Assembly (NCBI GenBank): GCA_002286715.1 | Contig: NSJX01000171.1 | Coordinates: 1-10,627 of the forward strand | Length of the DNA: 10,627 nucleotides | Source of the DNA: Dentipellis sp. KUC8613 | Taxonomy: Eukaryota; Basidiomycota; Agaricomycetes; Russulales; Hericiaceae | Direction: 5' to 3' | Shown here: positions 1 through 8,026 of the stretch, one piece after another | How positions within the stretch are numbered: position 1 is the stretch's first letter | Layout: the number at the start of each line of letters is the position of its first letter | Notes under the pieces: model-generated | Database searches by the model: none | The model's input: the letters and a program-made list of their open reading frames with translations, nothing else | What the model was told of the DNA's origin: nothing | Made by a program: the position numbers and the translations under genes

Positions 1-71
1 TCGTGGGAACAAATTTCCCGAACCTGCGATTTTGGGTTCTGCGAGTTCTGGTGGCTCACCCCATTATTAGA

Positions 72-96
72 ACTGATTCATAGATGAATCAGAATT
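72..96 (+). repeat. Left arm of a 25-bp distant inverted repeat
   Basis: These 25 bases are an exact reverse complement of 8707-8731. The core is itself a near-perfect palindrome: ctgattcat, two bases, atgaatcag. Bases just outside the two arms (62-71 and 8732-8741) do not match as a target-site duplication. The arms could be ends of one large element or two independent insertions of a palindromic motif; the second is at least as likely because the motif is self-complementary. Related ctgattca cores occur at about 910, 1013 and 9791. Confidence 0.6.
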
Positions 97-264
97 TGCG
101 AAATCTGCAAGTATCTGCACCAATAGTTCGATTGTATGTTTTGCATCATCTGTAAAGGTCATGCATTGTATCCTACACTTATAATAATTTATTCAACAAT
201 TTACAGAATTGTTTTGAGTATGGTAGAGTGATTCGATTCATCGGCGAGACCCTGCGTGCACTTC

Positions 265-294
265 GCAGGAATTGCCGAAGCTGGTCGTTGTCGC
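265..294 (+). repeat. Leader motif, copy 1
   Basis: The core ggaattgccga followed by agc-ggtcgt matches 9171-9200 with one gap and a few substitutions. Upstream, both copies have ccctgcg close by. Both copies precede a C-rich low-complexity tract and, further on, a repeat arm starting agttgggagtgggc. This shared order suggests two copies of one composite repeat in direct orientation. Function is unknown. Confidence 0.5.
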
Positions 295-486
295 AGAGGT
301 CACCACAAAACTCTACACCCCACAGCCTCCCGTGCGCGTGTCATCAACTCACACAAATGAACTTTCAAATGGCAGGAGAGAAGCAGGGGCAGAAATAACA
401 GTATATGTCCAATATAGGTGCATGGCTGCCGCTTTGACTTGAACATTGACTGACCACGCGAGCCCGGGATACCGGGCTTGAGTTCT

Positions 487-880
487 TCGTGTGACCATGC
501 CCTCCAGCGCGCTGCCCCCACTCTCTCATATCCCGGAGGCGCCATTCATACCCCCACTGCTGCCCTCTCGCTGCCCAGTGCCGCCCTCGCGCGCCATCTC
601 GCGCCCACCATGGCACCAAGTTCTCGCACTCGCCGCCGCCCTCTCACACCCTGTGCCGCCCTCGCGTGCCCCAACGCCGCCCATTTGCGTCTCAACAGCT
701 GCCTTCACGCACCCCGGGCTGCCCTCGCCATGCACTATCGAGCCCCATGCGTGCTCTCTCGTGACTCACTGCCCTCTTGCGTCCACCGACGCCCTGTCGC
801 GCTCCTGGCCGCTGTCGTGGGAGCACTGTTGCGCCCCACAGTCTCCCTTGCTCGTGATCTCGGGCCCTACGCCACCCTCA
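487..880. repeat. C-rich, CpG-rich low-complexity block (outer left)
   Basis: The plus strand is dominated by short words such as gccctcgcg, gccgccctc and cgcgcc, with little purine. Several frames are open at once on both strands (for example 478-888 and 491-973 on plus), which reflects composition, not coding. Proteins implied are Ala/Pro/Ser/Arg-rich with no domain. One internal anchor, tttgcgtctca at about 684, recurs in the right-hand C-rich block at 9604, supporting common descent of the two blocks. Confidence 0.6.
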
Positions 881-886
881 CACACT

Positions 887-980
887 AGTTGGGAGTGGGC
901 CGTCACATGTGCGGCAGGATCTGATTCAGCCAGGGGGGTCATTTCATTTCAGTCAATATTAATAACTTCTTAATTTCATG
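887..980 (+). repeat. MITE-like arm, copy 1 (direct to 9761)
   Basis: It begins agttgggagtgggccgtca and continues through a gcggcag / tctgattcagccag core. It matches the left arm of the foldback element at 9761-9929 closely over about 50 bases. The match extends on the left to actagttggg. Unlike the right-hand copy, no inverted right arm follows; instead a second, more diverged direct copy follows 96 bp later. It is therefore a truncated or rearranged member of the same family. Confidence 0.6.
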
Positions 981-984
981 ATAG

Positions 985-1070
985 TGAGGAGTGGGCCGGC
1001 AAGTGGCAGGTTCTGATTCATCTTTGAGGGTGAGTACATCTTGATTTCAAATCATTACTTAATCTTGCAT
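985..1070 (+). repeat. MITE-like arm, second diverged direct copy
   Basis: The segment has ggagtgggccggcaagtg, then ggcaggttctgattcatc, then a run resembling the end of the previous copy (atttcaaatcattacttaat). The shared gagtgggcc words lie at 893 and 989, an offset of 96 bp. It appears to be a tandem duplicate of the 887-980 arm that has drifted. It also contains a consensus-like splice donor (ggtgagtac at about 1029), which may be chance. Confidence 0.5.
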
Positions 1071-1380
1071 ATTTAATTATCATCTAATTGTTTGTATGAT
1101 TTTACATGATCTTCTGTTCTTTGCATGATGTATGTCTTCTAATTATTCAATTTACCCTCACCAGAATGTTTTCTCTTGGTGATATTGTCATCATGATCTC
1201 CTTGATTGTCTATGACTCTGAAAATGAACTGATTATACATTTGATAAATTTAGCCATTCAGTCTATGGACTAGATAATCCTACTTGGCTGATACATCTGA
1301 AAAAGTCTTGAATTACATAGCAAAGAGTTACGATTCCTGATAAGTAATCGTTTATTATATTGCACATCTACAGCCAAAAA
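1071..1380. other. AT-rich intergenic stretch, no feature seen
   Basis: This stretch is AT-rich with no open frame of note. CpG is absent until 1331. I see no recognisable repeat unit, RNA gene or motif apart from homopolymer runs (aaaaaa near 1375). Confidence 0.5.
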
Positions 1381-1409
1381 AACACGCGTGCGTCAGATGA
1401 AAGGACGCA

Positions 1410-1487
1410 TGGACCAAAAGTTAAGCGTGACCAAAAGCAGTGCTGTCTCATTTCCAGCTTTTCCCATAAGGCCCCAAGTTCGATTCC
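1410..1487 (+). promoter_or_regulatory. Possible pol III A/B box pair (SINE-like head)
   Basis: The segment gttcgattcc at 1478-1487 fits the tRNA B-box consensus, and tggaccaaaag at 1410-1420 is close to an A box (one mismatch), with a spacing within the range of tRNA-derived promoters. However, the bases flanking the B box (ccaag before, cccag after) do not form a T-stem and no cloverleaf or acceptor pairing was found. It could be the head of an old tRNA-derived SINE or coincidence. A repeat gaccaaaag occurs at 1412 and 1429. Confidence 0.2.
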
Positions 1488-1593
1488 CCAGCACACCACC
1501 TGTTTAACTTGATGTTCCTGAGTTATTATGAACCTCTCAAGCCTTGGCTTTAATGTTTTGTACAACATGTGGTGACAGTGAACATTTCTTGCT

Positions 1594-2004
1594 GCCCTTG
1601 GCCCAGGACAGGAGAGCAGTGGGAGGACAAGTGTTGTCCTTGGCCAAGGACAGAAGGTGGCCACATGTTCCACTTATGTGAATATATTGACAGCAAAATC
1701 ACTTGTCATTTGACCTGACATGAAACTTCTACCTTGCAAATGTTGAAGGGACCAAGTGCTTATTGTCTTTGGCCAAGGATCACAGGCCATGAGGTAAGAA
1801 AATGAGGATTGTTTGTCCTTGACCCTGGAGGGATGGTGAAGGTACATGAGATTCATAAAATTTCCAAAAGGCCTGTCCTTGGCCAAGGACACCACTCAAG
1901 ATGAAGAGCATGAGTGAAAGGGCTTGTCCTTGGCCAAGGACAACCTGCAGTGGTTTGTCATTTTGTATAAAAACAACACTCACCTCTGTCCTTGGCCAAG
2001 GACA
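1594..2004. repeat. Array of dispersed 18-bp palindromes tgtccttggccaaggaca
   Basis: The perfect palindrome tgtccttggccaaggaca occurs at 1635-1652, 1874-1891, 1925-1942 and 1987-2004. Degenerate versions lie at about 1594-1609, 1765-1781 and 1814-1830. The sequences between copies differ from each other and range from about 33 to over 100 bases, so this is not a tandem duplication of a longer unit and not a CRISPR array. A further degenerate copy lies at 5865-5882. Each copy can form a 9-bp hairpin or bind a symmetric dimer. The array sits just upstream of a polypurine tract and candidate LTR, so it may be the 3' non-coding part of a retroelement. Confidence 0.75.
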
Positions 2005-2048
2005 AGATCTGAGCTAGTGTATCTTTGTCTTGTCCAGTGGCATTGTGC

Positions 2049-2062
2049 AAGGGAGGGGGGAA
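2049..2062 (+). promoter_or_regulatory. Candidate retrotransposon polypurine tract
   Basis: Fourteen purines (aagggaggggggaa) are followed at once by TG of a candidate LTR. In LTR retrotransposons such a tract primes plus-strand DNA synthesis and abuts the 3' LTR. The position and composition fit that role. No reverse transcriptase remains upstream, so the assignment rests on this junction alone. Confidence 0.45.
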
Positions 2063-2220
2063 TGTGATGGCACATGAGATTGGTGACCATCTCCATAGCA
2101 ACTATAGGCTATGTAACTTCTCACAGATCCATAGCCTTGTATAGCTACTACTACATCTGTGTTACTTATGCACTGCCCATGTGTCCAAGCCTCATTGTTT
2201 ATTAAATTTCTTCACCAACA
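2063..2220 (+). mobile_element. Candidate short LTR (TG...CA) of a truncated retroelement
   Basis: The segment starts tgtgatggcacatgag directly after the polypurine tract and ends ttcttcaccaaca, giving the usual TG...CA ends and a length of 158 bases. It has no CpG. A TATA-like or polyadenylation signal is only weakly suggested (tattaaatttc near 2200). No second copy of this LTR was found in the window, so a 5' LTR, primer-binding site and target-site duplication cannot be shown. It is best read as the 3' end of a 5'-truncated or decayed element, with boundaries uncertain. Confidence 0.4.
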
Positions 2221-2594
2221 GCTAAGAGTATATATTGAATAGATTTTCAGGGTTGTACAAACTGGATACACTAATTGAACAATACAGGTGATAGCAGTGT
2301 GAGTGGTTATGCAGAGTTAGTGCATGAAGGAGGGTGCAGGTGTGCGGGCGCGAGAAGAACATGTCGGCATGATCAGGCGACGGCCCGCGGGCAAAAGCAC
2401 AACAGGGGCATGCCAGCACAACAGCATGACGAGGGCGTGCCGGCGCGACGGCACGAAGAGGGCGTGATGGCGCCATGAGGGCGGAAGGGTGCGCGAACGC
2501 GACGGCGCGACGAGGGCAGCCGCGCGGGCACCACGGTGGGGAGGGGGGGAGCGAGACGGCGCGAGGGCGCGAGGGTGCAACGAGGGCGTGACAA

Positions 2595-2708
2595 GAGCGC
2601 GAGGGTGTGACGAGAGCGCGAGGGTGTGACGAGAGCGCGAGGGTGTGACGAGAGCACGAGGGTGTGACGAGAGCACGAGGGTGTGACGAGAGCGCGAGGG
2701 TGCGCGGG
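2595..2708 (+). repeat. 19-bp minisatellite, about six units
   Basis: Units of gagcgcgagggtgtgacga start at 2595, 2614, 2633, 2652, 2671 and 2690. The two units at 2652 and 2671 read gagcac in place of gagcgc, and the last unit diverges after 12 bases. A partial unit precedes 2595. Since 19 is not a multiple of three, three units make a 57-bp, 19-codon super-repeat, which explains the 19-residue periodicity seen in the minus-strand translations. Confidence 0.85.
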
Positions 2709-2762
2709 CCGACGAAGGCACGATAGCGCGAGAAGGGTGCTATGAGGCCGCGACGGCGTGAT

Positions 2763-2819
2763 GGCCCGAAGAGGGCACGACGGCCCAAAGAGGGCACGAC
2801 GGCCCGAAGAGGGTTCGAC
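2763..2819 (+). repeat. Second 19-bp tandem repeat, three units
   Basis: Units of ggcccgaagagggcacgac start at 2763, 2782 and 2801. The second has one change (caaag) and the third reads gggttcgac at its end. The unit sequence differs from the array at 2595-2708, but the period is the same. Confidence 0.85.
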
Positions 2820-3735
2820 ATGGAGGCAACGAGGAGGGCGCGACGAGGAGGGTGGGCTGGAGACGGATGGGCGCGAGCGCACAAGGAGGGCATGCGGGAG
2901 ACGAGGGACGACAGAGGGACAGCGGCGGCACGAACATGGCGCGAGGGACCAGAAGGCACATGGGCACAAGTGGCGCAAAGCCTCGCACGGGCGCAGGGCG
3001 GCATGAACGGGCGCGACACTGGGGACGACAAAGGGGCGTGACGGCGCGACGGCAACGCGAACAGAGCGTGAGGAGCGTGACGATGCGCGTCAGGCGCGAG
3101 AACAGTGTGAAGAGGGGGTGACAGGGGGCGCAAAGAGGGCGCGAAGTTGCGAAGGGCGAGACGGCACGAACACGGCGTGAGGGGCGCGAGAAACGCGCGA
3201 CGGTGGCGATGCGGGTCAGGCACGATGGCAACGCAAGACGGGCGCGATGGCCGCACGACAAAGCGGTGACGGCGGTGTCAATAGGGCACAACGAGCGCGA
3301 CGATGGGGCGAGATGGGCGAGTGGGGCGCGAGTGCGCGAGTGCGCGAGGGACGAGAGGGCACGAGGGGCGCGAGAAGAGTGCGAGGGGCGCAACAGCGCG
3401 CAGGCGCGACAACAGCTTCAGACGGGGACAACGACAGCGCAAGACGGCTACGACGGTGGGGCGACGGCTGCGGCACAAGGGACCCAGGGGGCAAAGAGGG
3501 CGTGAGGAGCGCGCGGCAAGGGTACAATGACGGCGTGAGGGCGCGGAGACGGTGCGACAGAGTGCACGACAGGGCAATGTGGGTGAGAGGGCGTGACGAG
3601 GCAAATGCAAGGGCGCGAAGACGTCGCGAGGGTATGAAGGCGGTGAGGGCGCAAACCGGAGAAGGGGAGGGAGAGGAGGTGAGCGGGCGCGCGCGAAAGG
3701 ACATGTGGGAGAGACAAAGATGGGGGCGACAACAA

Positions 3736-4240
3736 CGTGGCACTGGAGTCGTAGAAAGAGCGAAGTTGTCAGTCATCAGGCAGACTGCGACACGCCGAGC
3801 GTGCAGCAGGTGCTACGTACCTGGACACCCCTCTGCCTATTCCCTTGTCGTCTCCGCAGTGATGTCTGTGACAATCTGCACGGCAGAATCGGATATCTTT
3901 GCGAGTGACTGACCAAAGCGGAGAGAGGGCGGAAAGGGAAGAATTATTGGTTGAAATAGGGAGAGTGTTGCAATCCACGATCTGTAGGGTATACATGAGG
4001 CGTTGATGGTATCATTATACGAGTCTAAGGCCCGGTGCGGCGACGAGGGAGGTGCAGCAAGTCGTATGTATGGGGAACGGTGAAGTAGGACGCGCTCGAA
4101 ACGCGTCGACGAAAGCGGCACGTGCATATGCTTAGTCAGTAGTGCTCGTCCCCGCGACACCACTCCGAGTTCTCGCAGTCTCTAGACATGCAATACTCGA
4201 CTTGTCCGTCATTGCACAGTTCTGTCTAGAGACTCGGTCA
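3736..4240. other. Unskewed spacer between mirrored G-rich and C-rich blocks
   Basis: Composition is balanced and complex here, with normal CpG, in contrast to both flanks. No gene is evident: frames entering from the left (3247-3912 plus) end here and lose any pattern. Small sites include acgcgt at 4101-4106, cacgtg at 4119-4124 and the hairpin at 4177-4234. If anything in this region is transcribed divergently, this spacer is the obvious place for a promoter, but no direct evidence supports that. Confidence 0.4.
4177..4234. repeat. 12-bp inverted repeat (hairpin) at the edge of the C-rich block
   Basis: The arm agtctctagaca at 4177-4188 is exactly complementary to tgtctagagact at 4223-4234, leaving a 34-base loop. 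A further short match (ccgagt at 4165, actcgg at 4232) overlaps the right arm. It lies immediately before the C-rich block begins. It may be a foldback remnant or a recombination-prone site. Confidence 0.6.
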
Positions 4241-5700
4241 CCACCTCCGTCTTGCCATCTGCCCGCCCGCCCGCCCCCTGTCGCCGCTCTGGCCTCGCTC
4301 GTGTCCCGCCGTGGCCGCGTGCCGCCCCGTCGCACCTCGTCGCACTCTTGCTGCGCACCATATGGACCCGCGCAGCCCGCGCCGTCTCGCTCGTGATCCC
4401 CCGCCTCCCTTTTCGCGTACGCTCGAGCGTCGTCTCGCACGCGTGCGCAGCCCTCCACTCCATCGCCGTCCCGCGTTCCAGTGCCGCCCTCTCACCCCTT
4501 TCGCCCCGCCCGCCCCATGCCGCCATCACGACACCTCGTGCCGTTGTCGCGCTGCCTCGCTCGCGCCGTCACGTTCCCGCCTTTGCGCGCCGTCCCACAC
4601 CGTCGCGTTGCCGCAAGGCGACTTGGCTGGCTGCCGTGAGCCCTCGCTTCCCAGCCACGCGCCACTGCCCTGCGCAGTGCGACACCGTCAAAGGCCTCCT
4701 GTGCCCCCTGGTGTCCTCTCACGCGCCCAGGCAGCCCTCTCCCGCGCCATATCGCGCCCTGCACGCTCCGCGCCGCCCCTCCTATGTCGTCACCGCCTTG
4801 GTATGCCTTGCAGCGTCATCCCGCGGTGCCGTCCCGTGCACTCTGTCTCGCTCTGGCCGCCGTCTCCTGCTTTGCCCGTCATCATCCGCCCTCGCGCGCC
4901 CCACCAACGTCGTCTCGCGCTGCCACCTGGTGCCCATGCCCCGCCGTGATCCGCTCTCGCCGCGCCATCACTCGCTGTCACATGTCGCGCCATCGCCACC
5001 CGCTGTCGCACGCGCCCCCGCAGCACTACCCTCGCGCTCTGGGACGTGCGAAAAGCAAGCATAGGTGCGTCGCACGCACCGTCTTACTTTCCCCGACTGA
5101 TTGTGCACGTGTCCGCCTCTTCGCGCCGTCGTGTCCATCTCGCTCGCCCCACGTCAGCCCTTGTCGCGTGCTGCTTGTCGCACCCTCGCACCCTCGTCGT
5201 GCCTCGTTCCCGCGCACCGTAGCGCCGTAGCGCTCTTCGCGCAGCCCTCCTGTTCTCACCACGTCGCCCCGTCGTCGTGTTGCGACGTCGTCGCGCCCTT
5301 CTCGTGCCCTTCTGCTGCCCATCGCGCCCGTGCGCCTCCCTCGCCCCGTCTCGCCCCGTCGCGCCTGTGCCGCCCGTCATGCGGTCACGCTCTTCTTGCG
5401 CCGCTCGCGCCCTCGCGTTGTCGTCGCCCCGACACCCCGTCATCAACGCCTCGACGCCCCGTCATCACGCCGTCGCATGCCTTTGTTGCGCCACCCTCGT
5501 GGCCATCCACCTGCGCGCTGCTCACGCTGCGTTCGCACCGCTCGCGCTCGTTTGCACTGCTCGCGCCCCGCCCTGCCCGTCGTCCCCCACCTTGCGCCCA
5601 GCACTCGCCCTGATTTCGGCCGGCCGACCGTGCCTTTCGCCCCTCGCGCCGTCTTGTGTGCGCAGTTCCTCTCGCGGGCGCAGGCTCAGACGTTTCTTCA
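4241..5700. repeat. C-rich, CpG-hyperdense low-complexity block
   Basis: The plus strand is built from words such as cgccctcgcgcc, ccgtcgcgcc and ctcgcgctg and is poor in purines, the compositional reverse complement of 2330-3735. About ten CpGs fall in the 60 bases 4981-5040. A 22-bp tandem pair, gacRccccgtcatca-cgcc, lies at 5431-5474. Frames on plus are open for up to 270 codons (4252-5064) and overlap one another; products would be Arg/Pro/Ser/Ala/His-rich with no recognisable domain, signal peptide or membrane pattern, so I do not call a gene. Confidence 0.65.
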
Positions 5701-5951
5701 TGAGCGTCCGCATTGGCACATGTGCAATGTCATCCGGAGGCGCGTGTCGCAGCTGTAGCACCCACAGTAGTTACTTCAATGTATTGAATGGCGTTGTGAG
5801 TGAGATGCATGGTCCCTTGTGTGTTGGCTTATCTTATGTCTCTTGAAGGCAAATGTAGCAATGCTGTCCTTGAGCAAGGACAAGCTTCGAAGGGTGTGGT
5901 CACGTGATGAGATCAACATAGACCGTGGGAACATCCCTGCGCGCGCGACCG
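5701..5951. other. Transition from CpG-dense to CpG-free sequence
   Basis: The low-complexity pattern fades by about 5755. A degenerate copy of the 18-bp palindrome (tgtccttgagcaaggaca) occurs at 5865-5882, linking this segment to the array at 1594-2004. The last CpGs are in gcgcgcgcgaccgtg ending at 5951. No gene is evident. Confidence 0.4.
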
Positions 5952-7979
5952 TGTCAACTCAATGTGTTGTGCTTTGTCCCTCTCCACTGCTCTCCAGCTT
6001 CACTCCTTGGGACCAACTCACTGCCCCTACATCCTTTCTTCAAAACTTGACTGTGCCAAAAGCATCAAAGCAGAAGGCTGTTGTTTCTCATCCTGTGCTG
6101 GCTCCAGGAGGAACAGGTGTGAGTGGTGCAAAGAGTGATATTGGGATAGAAGGCAAGTGCTTCAATGCATGAACAGTGAGTAGGGTGGCATGGACAGGCA
6201 GTGTCCACCTGGGATCCATCTCTGTGTCAAGTTGGCTGCCTGATTCCCAATGCTCCTGCAGTTTGCATGTTATCCAGTGAGGCTGGTGCTCTCCATGCAT
6301 GGTAGAGAACGCTCACTGGTGACACAAGCATTCTGCTGGATGCAGAGGGAAGCAAGGCTGGCTGAAATTGGCAACATGCATGTGCAATCACTGTCTCACC
6401 TGCCAGGCTGGTCCCCTCCTTGCAAGGTTTGGGAACACTGGCAGGTGGCAGCTGGTGCTATGCTGAAAGGGGGTGAGAGAGTGCTGGGTGATGGCTGCAG
6501 GCTGCCTTCTTCTGACAGTGAAATTTGCAGGACCCAGAAGGCACTGTCATGTTCCAGGTTTGGCTGCCACTCTCAAGGATGCAACAAGCAAAGTCCTGAG
6601 AGTTGCTAAATCACAGACCCCATCTTCAAGCTTGAAGGTTGCAGTGAAGAAAGTTGAGAATAAATTGTGAGTGTTGGGTGTCTTGTCACCCCTTCTATCC
6701 TTCACATCACAGTTGGTGTTGACCTGGCACAACTGATGGAACACTGTCATATCTAGCATCACCAAGGCCTTCCTCATGGCAATGCTGATCCTCAGGTTCA
6801 GTTACTCAACCAGGAGGTTGGTCACACCAGGTCTGGCAGGCCTTAGAAGGACAACTGGGTCTGAGAGTCCATTGCCCAGCATGTCAACCAACCTCTGCAG
6901 AGTGCACCTCCTGTGCCCTACAACAGGGATATTGTCAGTATTCCCTCAGGTGAATCTTCTGTCTAGCCCCCTTCATGATGATGCAGTCTCAATTCTGCTG
7001 CACTTCATTCCTAGCCTTCAAGGCTGATGCACCTAGCTGCAATGGAGATCAAGGCTCTTCTGTGCTAACTCTGGTGTTGCTGAGATGGAGCTGCCCCTTT
7101 GAAGAAGAAGAAATACTCCAGAAAGAACAGGAAAGGTGGGTATGGTTCTAAAGAGACCAAAGAGGCAAGAAGTCACAAGAAGCTTGAGGAAAGAGCTGCA
7201 GAGAAGGGCAGGGAGATTTATGTGGCAGAAGGTGGGCTGCAGGCTGAGAAGCTTCCAATCTCTCAGCCTGGGTGGATGGGATTGCAGTTTCCTGATGACT
7301 CTGGGAAGAGGATTATTGATGCCTGGGCATCTGAGGAGCCAAGATGAGTTGCATGGAGGTGTCAGATGACCTTCTAGCACTTTATGACAAGGCTTGTGAA
7401 TAATTTGTGGCTTGCTGGGAGAAAATTCAAGGGCAGACATTGAGGGTAATTCCAGAGGAGATCATCTTTTCTGCATATCTGGCTACCATTGTAATCTCAA
7501 AAATGTGAGTCTCACTTATAATTTTATTGCATAGCCTTATGATCTGGCACTGCACAGCAACCTGCTGTAACTCCATGGACAGACAGACACCAAGCAGCTT
7601 TGGATAAATTTTTTCAGCCTGGTGGTGCTGCTGATAGAGTGACATGAGCTGGTGTCATTCACATCTCAGCAGTTGTGCATCTGACTTGTGTGACAGAAAA
7701 TTGGGCTGTGCATTTGTCAAGAACAACTTCCCTCAAATTGCAGACAGATTTCAGGACTGTGCAGATACCTTTGGACACTAAGTTTGGATTCCAACCAGGA
7801 TATGGTCTTTTTTATAATTTTTTTTCAACTTCCCAAGCCCCAATGTTTCTGGAGTCTACTGCTGTTCCCATGTAGATTGGAAGAATGTGGCCCTGGGTGT
7901 GTGTCTCATCTTTATACATGGTAAGACTTGGTGGCTCCCATTTTTTATGCAGCTTACTAATTTACACACCATAACAACA
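5952..7979. other. Decayed, CpG-depleted segment of unknown origin
   Basis: Between 5952 and 7979 I find a single CpG (6310) despite roughly half G+C in much of the segment, with an abundance of TG and CA. This is the pattern of C-to-T decay at methylated CpG. Short frames on plus look vaguely coding (to 6172 from about 5819; 6473-6670; 6776-7027; 7099-7347; 7344-7500 with one internal stop; 7675-7875), and minus frames are also open near 6088-6300 and 6547-6777. None shows a domain I recognise, and they are interrupted by stops and frame changes. The most likely reading is an old transposon or dead gene. I cannot name its family. Confidence 0.45.
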
Positions 7980-8012
7980 TCAGGAATCGTACAGCCGTGC
8001 AATGCATCGGCC

Positions 8013-8026
8013 ACTCCCCCCAAGTT
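8013..8026 (-). promoter_or_regulatory. Possible polypurine tract / LTR junction on minus strand
   Basis: Read on the minus strand, aacttggggggag is followed by tggccgatgcat. A purine run followed by TG resembles a 3' polypurine tract and LTR start. It falls near the end of the protease relic, where reverse transcriptase should begin in an intact element, so it may mark a deletion that joined the protease to the 3' end. The three CpGs at 7988-8009 stand out from the CpG-free sequence below. The candidate LTR end was not identified. Confidence 0.25.

Larger units (their letters stand above)
1..486. other. Non-coding stretch before the first C-rich block
   Basis: No credible coding region is visible here; frames are short and broken on both strands. 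Base composition is mixed and CpG is present at ordinary density, unlike the flanking repeats. It holds one arm of a long-distance inverted repeat (72-96), a leader motif shared with 9171-9200 (265-294), a small hairpin at 198-216 (arms aacaatt/aattgtt), and a 7-bp perfect hairpin at 461-478 (agcccgg, loop gata, ccgggct) just before the C-rich tract. Whether any of it is a promoter cannot be told from sequence alone. Confidence 0.5.
2330..3735. repeat. G-rich, CpG-hyperdense low-complexity block
   Basis: The plus strand is composed of recombined short words such as gagggcgcgacg, ggcgcgacgg and gcgagaag. CpG is extremely dense (about 11 in the 60 bases 2461-2520), in sharp contrast to the CpG-free sequence just before 2345. 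The block contains two 19-bp tandem arrays (2595-2708 and 2763-2819). Because the minus strand is C-rich and stop-poor, long frames are open on both strands, including 344 codons at 2222-3256 minus; these encode only Arg/Pro/Ser/Ala-rich sequence without domains and overlap each other in several frames. I treat them as artefacts. Confidence 0.65.

Noticed and set aside
478..973. Two overlapping plus-strand frames (136 and 160 codons)
   Set aside because: Both arise from the same C-rich tract; neither has recognisable protein features, and the second continues into the repeat arm.
1410..1495. Functional tRNA gene
   Set aside because: No T-stem, anticodon stem or acceptor stem pairing could be drawn around the B box.
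1594..2004. CRISPR array
   Set aside because: Repeats are perfect palindromes of 18 bp with highly variable spacing and some degenerate copies, no cas genes, and eukaryotic context.
2595..2708. CRISPR array or centromere/telomere satellite
   Set aside because: Units are contiguous without spacers and only six in number; the unit does not resemble a telomere repeat.
2222..3256. 344-codon minus-strand frame
   Set aside because: It starts in CpG-free LTR flank and runs through G-rich repeats; other frames are open over the same bases, and the product is a low-complexity Arg/Pro/Ser/Ala/His sequence with no domain. The 19-residue periodicity follows from a 19-bp unit.
3247..3912. 221-codon plus-strand frame
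   Set aside because: Low-complexity Arg/Gly/Ala-rich translation of the G-rich block that simply runs into the spacer and stops.
4252..5064. 270-codon plus-strand frame and its neighbours
   Set aside because: Overlapping frames are open because C-rich sequence lacks stop codons; there is no domain, signal peptide or membrane pattern.
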